From assembly GCA_025934455.1 (NCBI GenBank), contig JAICYA010000008.1, forward strand, positions 1 through 15,891: a DNA stretch of 15,891 bases, read 5' to 3'. Each line of letters starts with the position of its first letter. Within the stretch, counting starts at the first letter, position 1. This DNA is from Rudaea sp. GTDB taxonomy: Bacteria; Pseudomonadota; Gammaproteobacteria; Xanthomonadales; Rhodanobacteraceae. Shown in pieces: positions 1-7,107 of this stretch. The translations under genes and the position numbers were made by a program. A model generated the notes under the pieces. It searched no databases. It was not told the origin of the DNA and saw only the letters and a program-made list of their open reading frames with translations.

Positions 1-275
1 AAATAGGTCAGCGCGGAAACCACGCGGCCCTTGTCCTCGGCGGACAGGCCCCAGCCTTCGTCGGCGGCCATGGCGACGAGGTTTTCCACGCAGGCCAGGC
101 GCGAACGCACGAATTCCGGCATCTGCTGCGCCTGCGAGCCGACGAACGTCTTCGCCGCTTCGTCCAGGATCTGCTGCGCGCTCTTGCCCGCCGCACGCTG
201 CTCGGCGCGCTTGATCGCGTCCATGAAAAACGGCAGGTCCTGGTCGGTGATCTCGATGGAAAACTCAAGGGCCAT
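1..275 (-). CDS. DUF1232 / YkvA-like protein, N-terminal part (runs off the window)
   Basis: The frame opens with ATG at 275 and gives 91 residues before the window edge. It is preceded by a good ribosome site (AGGA, 8 nt upstream). The visible protein is mainly helical and charged. It starts MALEFSIEITDQDLPFFMDA and carries a Lys/Glu/Gln-rich segment near residues 23-45. It ends in ...LSAEDKGRVVSALTYF, which resembles the lead-in to the DUF1232 core (ALxYFxxPxDLIPD), a short membrane-associated domain of unknown biochemical role also called YkvA. The diagnostic DLIPD part would lie just beyond position 1 and is not seen, so the family call rests on the lead-in alone. It lies downstream of and co-directional with the phospholipase-D gene, but has its own promoter candidate. 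Confidence 0.6.
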   Translation of the reverse strand, partial: MALEFSIEITDQDLPFFMDAIKRAEQRAAGKSAQQILDEAAKTFVGSQAQQMPEFVRSRLACVENLVAMAADEGWGLSAEDKGRVVSALTY

Positions 276-308
276 GGCGGCGTCCTGAAAATGGGTGATG
301 GAACGCGC

Positions 309-337
309 AGCCTAGCCAGCCCGGGCCATAACGTCAA
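309..337 (-). promoter_or_regulatory. Candidate sigma-70 promoter for the DUF1232 gene
   Basis: On the minus strand TTGACG (337-332) is followed by a 17-bp spacer and TAGGCT (314-309). The -35 matches consensus in 5 of 6 bases and the -10 in 3 of 6, including the key TA...T. It lies between the stop of the phospholipase-D gene and the DUF1232 start, leaving a leader of about 25-30 nt. This is a pattern match only. Confidence 0.4.
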
Positions 338-342
338 TTGGC

Positions 343-2151
343 TCACAAAATCGAATGCAGCCCGGCGCCAAAAGCGGTCACGATGCGGGTGTAGATGGTC
401 TTGAGCGGAAGGTCGACCGCGGGGAAATCGCCCACGTCGGTGTAGCAGTCGTAGAAGCCCGGTGCGCCCGGCGGCAGCGGCTTGCAGCCGGGCTTCAATT
501 CGAAACTCGACGCATAGCGATACGGCCACAGGTCGAACAGCGGCAGGCGTGCCGAAAAATCACCGATCGCGCGGTTCAGGCGGCTGAGCCAGTTCGTGCC
601 CTGGCGGCGTGCGATCGTCCAGGCGTTGCCGGGCGCGCAGTCGCGCAGGATCGAGTCGCGCAACGCCTGCGCGAACGCGACGTCGTGGATGATGAATCCG
701 GATTCGGTGTTGTAGTGGTCCGAGCGCGGATCGAAATTGTGCGAGCCGATCAGCGCGATACTGCCGTCGATGACGATGGACTTGGCGTGCAGGCCCACGC
801 GCACGCCGTGCTCGCGCAGCGGCGCCTGGCCGTACTTGCGGTAGCCCCGCGCTGGCTCGATCCCATCGCCGAGCGCGGCATAATCCGCAATCAGTGCCGC
901 GGCTTCCTGCGGAAACGGCTTGAATTCGTGGATCTCGAAGCCGAGTTTGAGAAAACGCTTCTTGTGCTTGTACGACAGCGCGTAAACGTAGAACGCATCG
1001 GTCGCGGCGAGTGAATTCGTCGACACGACGATGTGCAGCGCCGGTTTGGCGCGGTGCTGTTCGGCGAACACGCGCTGCGCGGTGCGGCTGAGCACCAGGT
1101 ACGGCGTCTGCATGACGATTTCGGATTGCGCGTTCTGGAACAGTTCCAGAATATGCCGGCTCAGTTCGTCGTCGTGCGGCAGGTCGGACTCGTCGAACTT
1201 GTTCGGCGCGTCGGAAAAGTATTCGACTTCGCCCACGCGCAACGCGGCGTCCGCGAAATGCGCGCGGATGTAGGCAGCATCGTTCGCTGCGCGCGACAAC
1301 GCTTCCACCCGCGTGGCATGGCGATACGCGTGCAGCGGGTAATGCGGCGCGTTCAAACCATCGTCGAGGATGCGCGAGGATACGTCGCGCAGGCGCGACA
1401 GCGGCACGCTGCGGCGATCGCGCCAGAAGCGCTCGAACGAGGCGGCCATTTGTTGCGCGGCGGGACCGGTAACGAGCGCATCGCGGTCGCGATAATCGAA
1501 TTCGTCGTCCCAGTCGAAATAGCGGTTTTCGTAATTGCGCCCGCCGGCGATGCCGATGCGGTCGTCGACCAGGAACAGCTTGTTGTGCATGCGCTGGTTG
1601 AACTGGAAGAAACAACACACGATGCCGGCGGCGAATTCCAGCGGCGGCGTGCGCGCCTTGTGGAAGGTCGGGTTGTACACGCGCAGTTCGAAGTTCACGT
1701 GCGCGCGCGCGAGCTGCGCGAGCAGCTCCACGTCATCGAGCGAAAACAATTGATCGACGATCACGCGCACCTTGACTCCGCGCCGCGCCGCCTTGACCAG
1801 TTCGTCGAGCACGAGGTAGCCGGCGTCGTCCTCGGCGAAGATGAAGGTCTGGATATCGATGCTCTTGCGCGCGGCGCGGATCAAGTGCACGCGCAGCAGC
1901 AACGCATCGGTGCCGTTGTCGAGCAGGTTGACGTAATGCACCGGCACCCCGGGCCGCGATTCGCGCAACGCCGTGTCGGCCAGGTCCTGGTACGGCGAGG
2001 CGATCGCGCAGGCGTCGGCCGCGGTGCAGGTGAGCGCGTGATCCTGCGCGGCGGCGGCGGTCGCCGCCGCGCGGCGCGCATGAATCGGATCGACCGCGCA
2101 GCCGCCGAGCATGAACGCGACGAGGACGAGGAATGCCAGTGCACGCCTCAT
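343..2151 (-). CDS. Phospholipase D / cardiolipin synthase-family lipoprotein
   Basis: A 602-residue protein with two complete HKD (HxKx4D) active-site motifs: H189/K191/D196 (HNKLFLVDD) and H455/K457/D462 (HAKSIVIDG). Each is followed by the usual Gly/Asn-rich stretch (GGRNYENR; GSHNFDPRS). Such paired motifs form one active site that transfers phosphatidyl groups or hydrolyses phosphodiesters; the layout resembles ClsC/YmdC-like proteins. Residues 1-18 are a lipoprotein signal with lipobox LGGC. Cys18 is followed by Ala, not Asp, which suggests outer-membrane sorting. After the second domain there is an unusual tail of about 80 residues with Cys556 and Cys569. The start was chosen for the lipobox and because ATG overlaps the yceI-like stop (ATGA), which implies translational coupling. 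The exact substrate (cardiolipin synthesis or lipid hydrolysis) cannot be told from sequence. Confidence 0.9.
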   Translation of the reverse strand: MRRALAFLVLVAFMLGGCAVDPIHARRAAATAAAAQDHALTCTAADACAIASPYQDLADTALRESRPGVPVHYVNLLDNGTDALLLRVHLIRAARKSIDIQTFIFAEDDAGYLVLDELVKAARRGVKVRVIVDQLFSLDDVELLAQLARAHVNFELRVYNPTFHKARTPPLEFAAGIVCCFFQFNQRMHNKLFLVDDRIGIAGGRNYENRYFDWDDEFDYRDRDALVTGPAAQQMAASFERFWRDRRSVPLSRLRDVSSRILDDGLNAPHYPLHAYRHATRVEALSRAANDAAYIRAHFADAALRVGEVEYFSDAPNKFDESDLPHDDELSRHILELFQNAQSEIVMQTPYLVLSRTAQRVFAEQHRAKPALHIVVSTNSLAATDAFYVYALSYKHKKRFLKLGFEIHEFKPFPQEAAALIADYAALGDGIEPARGYRKYGQAPLREHGVRVGLHAKSIVIDGSIALIGSHNFDPRSDHYNTESGFIIHDVAFAQALRDSILRDCAPGNAWTIARRQGTNWLSRLNRAIGDFSARLPLFDLWPYRYASSFELKPGCKPLPPGAPGFYDCYTDVGDFPAVDLPLKTIYTRIVTAFGAGLHSIL

Positions 2152-2741
2152 GTCGGCGGACTCGGCTCCGCCAGTACGAAAATCTGCAGACGCAGGGCGA
2201 CCTTGTCGGCCAGCGTGCCGCGCCGCGAGTGCATGCCGAAATCGCTGCGCTCGATGCTGCCTTCGACAGGCACGGCACAGGCGCCGGTGAGCGGTTGCGC
2301 GCAATCCGCGGGCAGGATGCGAAAGCGTACCGGCCTGGCGATGCCGCGCAGGGTGAGGGTGCCGTCCAGAGCGCCGCCGCTGCGCAGACGCACGAGCGGG
2401 AAATCGTCGGATGCGAAATGGATTTTCGGGTAATGCTCCGCGTCGAAGAATTCCGCCGATTTCGCCCAGTTCTCGTAGCGCGCGCTGCGCATGTGCAGGT
2501 CATCGGCCGCGATGCGCGCATCCACGCGTGCGGTGCCGCGGAAGCGGTCGACGTCCAGGCTGCCCTGGACCGCGCCGAATTCGCCGCCCACGCCGATCAG
2601 CCACAACACCTTGACCGTGAATCCGGCCCGCGAGCGCGTGGCGTCGAGCTGCAGGACTTCGTGGCGCGGCGGCTGCGCGTGCGCGGTGAGACAGTTCAAC
2701 GCCAGACACAGCAAGCAGAGCCGTATCCGAAGCGCGCGCAT
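2148..2741 (-). CDS. YceI-family periplasmic protein
   Basis: A 197-residue protein with a Sec signal peptide (cleavage after AHA, residue 22). Recognisable YceI signatures follow in order: GFTVKVLWLIGVGGEFG near 40-56, SAEFFDAEHYPKIHFAS at 95-111, LTLRGIARPV at 129-138 and IERSDFGM at 163-170. YceI proteins are lipocalin-like beta barrels that bind isoprenoid chains such as ubiquinone or polyprenols in the periplasm. The usual barrel length of about 170 residues is present. Cys147 and Cys155 may pair. It lies 11 nt after the phosphatase stop and overlaps the next gene by 4 nt. A role in handling envelope lipids together with the phospholipase-D lipoprotein is inference. The ATG at 2741 was chosen for the signal peptide; longer in-frame starts would run back through the phosphatase gene. 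Confidence 0.9.
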   Translation of the reverse strand: MRALRIRLCLLCLALNCLTAHAQPPRHEVLQLDATRSRAGFTVKVLWLIGVGGEFGAVQGSLDVDRFRGTARVDARIAADDLHMRSARYENWAKSAEFFDAEHYPKIHFASDDFPLVRLRSGGALDGTLTLRGIARPVRFRILPADCAQPLTGACAVPVEGSIERSDFGMHSRRGTLADKVALRLQIFVLAEPSPPT

Positions 2742-2752
2742 GGAAGATCCGC

Positions 2753-3217
2753 TTACGGGGACCAGAAAGCTTTCAATGTCCCCGCGCCGGGCTCGGCATC
2801 GCCGTCGACCTCGAACCAGGCGATGCCGCCCGGCGGCATGCCGCGGAAATCGCCGGACTGTCCGGTCGCGAGCAGGGCGACGAAGGTTTCGAAGCCGGGA
2901 TTGTGGCCGACCAGGAGCAGGCGCGGCGCGTCGGAGTGCTCGTCGATCAGAGCGTCGAGTTCGCCGGCGGTGGCCTCGTAGATGCGCGCCTCGATCTGCG
3001 CGCCGACATCGCCGAGGGCATGTTCCAGCGTCTGCCGCGCGCGTGCGGCGGGTGAGCACAACACGCGTGCCGGCAACGCGGCCTGTTCGCGCAGCCAGTG
3101 TCCGGCGGCGCGTGCTTCGGCGATTCCGCGCAGGCTCAGGTTGCGTTCGCTGTCACTGCGTTCGGGAGTAGCGTTCTCGGCATGGGCATGGCGCAACAGC
3201 AGGATCTCGCGTTTCAT
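2753..3217 (-). CDS. sixA: SixA-like histidine phosphatase
   Basis: A 154-residue histidine (RHG) phosphatase of the compact SixA type. LLLRHAHAE at 6-14 contains the catalytic Arg9-His10, and LLVGHNPGFE at 101-110 carries the second active-site His104. SDSERNLSLRG at 21-31 matches the SixA D-x-x-R-x-L-x-x-x-G motif. There is no signal peptide, so it is cytoplasmic. In E. coli SixA dephosphorylates phosphohistidine, first described for the HPt domain of ArcB and later for the nitrogen phosphotransferase system. Which partner applies here is unknown. The start ATG is 8 nt after the ParA-like gene's stop, so the two are almost certainly cotranscribed. The family is clear; the specific physiological substrate is not. 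Confidence 0.85.
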   Translation of the reverse strand: MKREILLLRHAHAENATPERSDSERNLSLRGIAEARAAGHWLREQAALPARVLCSPAARARQTLEHALGDVGAQIEARIYEATAGELDALIDEHSDAPRLLLVGHNPGFETFVALLATGQSGDFRGMPPGGIAWFEVDGDAEPGAGTLKAFWSP

Positions 3218-3225
3218 CGTTTCGT

Positions 3226-3858
3226 TCAGCCTTGTTTCTTGACCCAGCGCAGCAGCTTGCCCCAGTCTTCCTGGTGGCCGCGGATGATTTCGGAGTTGTA
3301 ATCGAAGATGCTCTTGCCCAAGCCGGCCATAAGTACGTAGCCCTGGGTGTCGCGCAGTTGCGCCACCAGTGGAAATGGCAGGCGCTTGATTTCCTCGATC
3401 GCTTCCTGCGAGGCCGTCGTCCACGGCCTGAGCCGATTCGCGACCAGGCCCACGGCGAGGGACTCGCGCTTGACCCGGCCGAGGCGCCCGACTTCCTGCA
3501 GAAAATGTTCGCTGGCTTCCAGGTCGATGCGCGAGGGCAGCAGCGGAATCAGCAGCGCATCGGCATCGTGTGCGAGTTCGGCCAGTTCGTTGCTGCGGAT
3601 ACCCGCTGGACCGTCGATGACGACGATTTGCGCGTCCTGCGGAATCCTGTCGCTCCAGCCATCGCGCAGCGCCGACAGGGCCAGCACGGGCGCGGACATC
3701 CCGGCGCGCTTTTCCGCCCAGTGCATGCTCGAGCCCTGGCGGTCGGCATCCACCAGCACGGTGTTCTTGCCGTCCTGCGCAAAATGCGCGGCGAGGTTAG
3801 TCGCTATCGTCGTCTTGCCGCAACCGCCCTTGGAACTGGCCACCAGAATCTTGCGCAT
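3226..3858 (-). CDS. ParA/MinD-type P-loop ATPase (orphan)
   Basis: A 210-residue protein with the deviant Walker A motif KGGCGKTT at 10-17 (signature lysine Lys10), DADRQGSS at 37-44 and Walker B VVIDGPAG at 79-86. This is the small ParA class with no N-terminal DNA-binding domain. Such ATPases dimerise on ATP and position plasmids, chromosomes or protein complexes in the cell. No ParB, parS-like repeat or MinC/MinE gene is adjacent, so it is an orphan and its cargo is unknown. A GGAG ribosome site lies 8 nt before the ATG. The sixA-like gene begins 8 nt after its stop, so it heads a likely four-gene unit with sixA, the YceI gene and the phospholipase-D gene. It could place an envelope or phosphorelay complex, but that is inference. 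Confidence 0.88.
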   Translation of the reverse strand: MRKILVASSKGGCGKTTIATNLAAHFAQDGKNTVLVDADRQGSSMHWAEKRAGMSAPVLALSALRDGWSDRIPQDAQIVVIDGPAGIRSNELAELAHDADALLIPLLPSRIDLEASEHFLQEVGRLGRVKRESLAVGLVANRLRPWTTASQEAIEEIKRLPFPLVAQLRDTQGYVLMAGLGKSIFDYNSEIIRGHQEDWGKLLRWVKKQG

Positions 3859-3924
3859 GCGCTCATCTCCGGATCACCAAAGTCCGCCAAGCGTACAACG
3901 GGAATGCGGTCTTGCGAAACCCGC

Positions 3925-4971
3925 TCAGGGTTGGGCCGGGGCATTCGCTGCGGACGGCTGCCAGTCCGCCGGCGGTTCGAGCGCGATGCGCTGGCTCCGC
4001 AGCACGGCATTCACTGCGTCGATTTCGTGGCCGCTGGCACGCAGGGTTTGCGTGTACAGCGCGGTCACGCGGCTGTCGTTCGCCAGGCGATCGGCGACGG
4101 AGCCGATCCCCTGCATCCGCCATGCCAGCGTGCGTGCCTGCGCGACCGCGGCATCGTGCACGGTGCCGGACGGTACAATTTCCATGAGTTGGCGTGCGCC
4201 GGCACTGCGCGCGAACAGGCTGCCACTGTCGGCGAGTTTCTGCGCCACGGCGACACAATCCTGCGCGAGTCCGGAATCATCCGCGGCGTTCTTGCATGCC
4301 TCGTCCAGCGCATCCAGATACGGATGCGGCACGGCGATGGCGATGCTCGCCGCGTAAGTGAGCCTGAATCCGGCCGGGCTCGCACCGGGCTGGTTGCTCG
4401 CGCGCAGGACGCTTTCGTGAATCGGCAGGATGCCCGCGGATTCGTACAAGGCCGAAGTCAGCGCACCGAAATAATCGTCGTAGCGAGCGGATTGCGCTGC
4501 GCTGGTCAGGGCCGCGCGCGCCGTCGTCTTCGCTCCGGTTTGTTGTCCACGATGCAGTGCCCACAACCACGTGCCGGCATTGGCCGGATCGGCTTTTTGC
4601 AGCTGCGCCAGGGTTTCCTCGCTCGGGCAGGCTTTCGCCTTGCCGCGGCATTCCAGCGCCGCCGAAACCCACCACACCAGTGCGTCGGCGTCATCGGCCT
4701 TCTGCGCACGGGCGAGCAGGGCCGGTGTTTGCAGCACTTTCGGTCGCGCGGGATCGCCGGCATCGTCCTGGGCCATCAGCGCCGCGGCGAGCAGCGAATG
4801 CGCATCGCCGCGCAGGGCGAGCAGATTGATCTCGTCGTGATGGAACTGCGCCAGCACCTGCGCCGGCGGCATTTCCGGACTCGGTGGCGGATTGCTCGCA
4901 TCCGGTGCGAGCGGCTGCGCGAAGGCGGGCACGGCGATCAGGGCGAAGGCAAAAAACAGGCAACGCGGCAT
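3925..4971 (-). CDS. Secreted protein of unknown function
   Basis: I do not recognise a family. The product is 348 residues with a clear Sec signal peptide (MPRCLFFAFALIAVPAFA, cut near residue 18). A Pro-rich linker follows (residues 20-37), then an almost wholly helical, Ala/Leu-rich body. Cys108/Cys115 and Cys226/Cys239 are spaced like two local disulfides, which fits a periplasmic location. The helical repeats around 40-190 have a loose TPR/Sel1-like feel (for example LLARAQKADDADALVWWVS), but no motif is good enough to claim. The ATG at 4971 is supported by AAGGA 9 nt upstream and by the signal peptide. It sits 58 nt after ggt and 66 nt before the ParA-like gene on the same strand. Confidence 0.75.
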   Translation of the reverse strand: MPRCLFFAFALIAVPAFAQPLAPDASNPPPSPEMPPAQVLAQFHHDEINLLALRGDAHSLLAAALMAQDDAGDPARPKVLQTPALLARAQKADDADALVWWVSAALECRGKAKACPSEETLAQLQKADPANAGTWLWALHRGQQTGAKTTARAALTSAAQSARYDDYFGALTSALYESAGILPIHESVLRASNQPGASPAGFRLTYAASIAIAVPHPYLDALDEACKNAADDSGLAQDCVAVAQKLADSGSLFARSAGARQLMEIVPSGTVHDAAVAQARTLAWRMQGIGSVADRLANDSRVTALYTQTLRASGHEIDAVNAVLRSQRIALEPPADWQPSAANAPAQP

Positions 4972-5029
4972 GGCGGCGAATCCTTGCGAAACGAGACGAG
5001 CAGTGTAGCGAACGCCGATAAGCGCGAGC

Positions 5030-6730
5030 TTAATAGCCAGCCGCCTGCCCATCCTTGCGTCCTTCGGAGGCGCCGATCCAGACGCGATTTTTCGCGTCCC
5101 ACTCGATCGCCTGGTAGCCGCCGTAGGGACCGTGGGCGAAGCGCACGTCGTGGCCCATTTCCATCAGTCCGCGCACGGTCGAGTAGGAGAATCCGGATTC
5201 CAGATCCACCCAGCCGCCATCCTTCATTTCGGTTTCCTGGGCCTCGGGCGAGGTCGAGCCTTCGTGCTGGATGCGCGGCGCATCGCCGGCTTCCTGCAGG
5301 TTCATGTGCCAGTCGATGAGGTTCTGCACGATCTGCACGTGGCCTTGCGGCTGCATGTCGCCGCCCATCACGCCGAAGCTGATCCACGGCTTGCCGTCGC
5401 GCGTGATGAAACTCGGAATGATGGTGTGGAACGGCCGCTTGCCTGGCGCGTAAGTGTTCGCATAACCGTCCTTGAGCACGAACAATTCGCCGCGATCCTG
5501 CAGGATGAAGCCGAGACCCGGCGGTGTCATGCCCGAACCCATGCCGCGGTAATTCGACTGGATCAGCGACACCATGTTGCCCCACTGGTCCGCGGTGGTC
5601 AGATAAATCGTGTCGCCGTGCAGTTTCGGCTCCTGGCCCGGATCGACCGAGCGCATGGCGCGATCCGGCGAGATCAGCTTGCGCCGCTGCGTGGCATAGT
5701 CCTTCGAGATCAGCCAGTTCAGCGGCACCTTGTAGAAATCCGGGTCCGCGTAGAAATGCGCGCGATCCTCGTAGGCGAGCTTCTTCGCCTCGACGAACAG
5801 GTGCACGTGCTCGGCGCTGTCGAACGGGATTTTCGAGAAATCGTAGCCTTCCAGGATATTGAGCATCTGCAACGTGGCAATGCCCTGGCCGTTCGGCGGT
5901 AGTTCCCAGACGTCGACGCCGCGATAGTTCGTCGATACCGGCTCGACCCATTCGCCGTGATGACTGGCGAGATCGTCGTAGGACAGGAACCCACCCTGCG
6001 CCTTCATGTAATCGGCGATGGTGTGCGCGATCTTGCCCTTGTAGAACGCATCACGGCCTCCTTTGGCGATCGCTTCGAGCGTGTTGGCAAGATTCGGATT
6101 CTTCCAGATTTCGCCTTCCGCCGGCGCACGGCCATTCAATGTCATCTGCTCGGTGAAGCCGGGGAATTTGCTCAGTCGCGGCACCGACAACTTCCAGTAA
6201 TACGCGATCAGTTGGGTGACCGGGAAACCTTCGCGCGCATACGCGATCGCGGGCGCGAGGTCGTCCTTCATCGGCAGCTTGCCGAAGCGGTCGTGCAGCG
6301 CGAACCAGCCATCGACAGTGCCGGGCACGTTCACCGGCAAGGGGCCGAGCGGCGGCACGGCCTTGTAATCGTGGTCCTGGAACCATTTCAGGGTGAGCGA
6401 TTTCGGCGAGCGCCCCGAACCGTTGTAGCCGTAGAGTTTTTTCGTCTTCGCGTCCCAGACGATGGCGAACAGATCGCCGCCGACGCCGTTGGACACGGGT
6501 TCCATCAGGCCAAGCGCTGCGTTCGCTGCGATCGCGGCATCCACGGCCGTGCCGCCTTTCTTGAGCACGTCGAGGCCGATCTGCGTGGCCAGCGGCACGC
6601 TGGTCGCCACCATGCCGTGCGTGGCCAACACCTGCGAACGCGTGGCGAATGTCGCGCCGTTGATGCGATCGCCGGCGTGGGCGAGGCAGGTCAGGGAAAG
6701 CGCAGCGAGTGCGAGGAAGAAGCGGTTCAT
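5030..6730 (-). CDS. ggt: Gamma-glutamyltransferase precursor
   Basis: A 566-residue periplasmic enzyme that cleaves or transfers the gamma-glutamyl group of glutathione and related peptides. Residues 1-19 form a Sec signal peptide (cut after AHA). The large-subunit part shows GTAVDAAIAANAALGLMEPVSNGVGGDLF (residues 60-88), typical of the N-terminal nucleophile family. The autocatalytic cleavage site is placed at Thr374 (GDTIYLTTADQWGNMVSL), which aligns with the nucleophile Thr of the E. coli enzyme although the usual TTH is TIY here. SMTP-like substrate-loop residues appear as GMGSGMTPPG at 396-405, and the C-terminus ends in the family's GASEGRKDGQAAGY. AGAGGAA-like pairing upstream of ATG 6730 and the signal peptide fix the start. 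Length is normal for the family. The variant TIY suggests a divergent subfamily. Confidence 0.93.
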   Translation of the reverse strand: MNRFFLALAALSLTCLAHAGDRINGATFATRSQVLATHGMVATSVPLATQIGLDVLKKGGTAVDAAIAANAALGLMEPVSNGVGGDLFAIVWDAKTKKLYGYNGSGRSPKSLTLKWFQDHDYKAVPPLGPLPVNVPGTVDGWFALHDRFGKLPMKDDLAPAIAYAREGFPVTQLIAYYWKLSVPRLSKFPGFTEQMTLNGRAPAEGEIWKNPNLANTLEAIAKGGRDAFYKGKIAHTIADYMKAQGGFLSYDDLASHHGEWVEPVSTNYRGVDVWELPPNGQGIATLQMLNILEGYDFSKIPFDSAEHVHLFVEAKKLAYEDRAHFYADPDFYKVPLNWLISKDYATQRRKLISPDRAMRSVDPGQEPKLHGDTIYLTTADQWGNMVSLIQSNYRGMGSGMTPPGLGFILQDRGELFVLKDGYANTYAPGKRPFHTIIPSFITRDGKPWISFGVMGGDMQPQGHVQIVQNLIDWHMNLQEAGDAPRIQHEGSTSPEAQETEMKDGGWVDLESGFSYSTVRGLMEMGHDVRFAHGPYGGYQAIEWDAKNRVWIGASEGRKDGQAAGY

Positions 6731-6797
6731 GGCGGGTTCCTCTTGAATCGGGCATGGTGAGCATACATCCATGGAATTCTGCCTGGGGAGTCATCGC

Positions 6798-7097
6798 GTG
6801 TTTGCCGGATTGCGCCGTCGCTGGCACCGATTCTTCTCCGCACCACGCGGCGCACGTTTCCGCGCGCAGCATGCGCGCATGCGCGGCGGCCGGCACGCAC
6901 TGCGCACGGTGCTCGCGGTCGGATTTGGATTACTGCTGGTCACCGCCGGCCTGGCCATGCTGGTGCTGCCGGGTCCGGGGTTGCTCACCGGACTCGTCGG
7001 CGCGGCCTTGATCGCCGGCGAATCGCAGGTCGTCGCGCGCTGGCTCGACGGGTTGGACCTTTACGCCGTGCGTGCGTGGAAACGCTGGCGCGGGTAA
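6798..7097 (+). CDS. Small PGPGW-type membrane protein
   Basis: About 99 residues. The N-terminal third is strongly basic (RRRWHRFFSAPRGARFRAQH), followed by a hydrophobic hairpin: one segment from LRTVLAVGFGLLLVTAGLAMLVL, then the motif PGPGLL, then a second segment and an amphipathic end. This matches the PGPGW family of putative transmembrane proteins, with Leu replacing the Trp. Function is unknown. I chose GTG at 6798 because GGGGAG lies 7 nt upstream. An in-frame ATG at 6771 would add 9 residues but has only a weak GGTGAG 9 nt before it. It is divergent from ggt and convergent with speE (10 nt between stop codons). Confidence 0.72.
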   Translation: MFAGLRRRWHRFFSAPRGARFRAQHARMRGGRHALRTVLAVGFGLLLVTAGLAMLVLPGPGLLTGLVGAALIAGESQVVARWLDGLDLYAVRAWKRWRG

Positions 7098-7107
7098 GCG
7101 TGCCGGG

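Noticed and set aside
1033..2433. A 466-codon plus-strand frame opposite the HKD lipoprotein
   Set aside because: The opposite strand carries two HKD motifs and a lipobox, so this frame is a shadow with Arg/Val/Glu-rich filler sequence.
3226..3858. A plasmid-type partition locus
   Set aside because: There is no parB-like gene beside the ParA gene, and no iterated parS- or operator-like repeats in its 66-bp upstream gap.
3232..5319. A 695-codon open frame on the plus strand
   Set aside because: It runs antisense to ggt, the secreted protein, the ParA gene and their gaps. Its composition is His/Arg/Gln-rich with no family motif. Long antisense frames are expected in GC-rich DNA with strong third-position bias.
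6771..6800. ATG at 6771 as the start of the PGPGW-type gene
   Set aside because: GTG at 6798 has GGGGAG at 7-nt spacing, while the ATG has only a weak GGTGAG. The choice is a preference, not proof.
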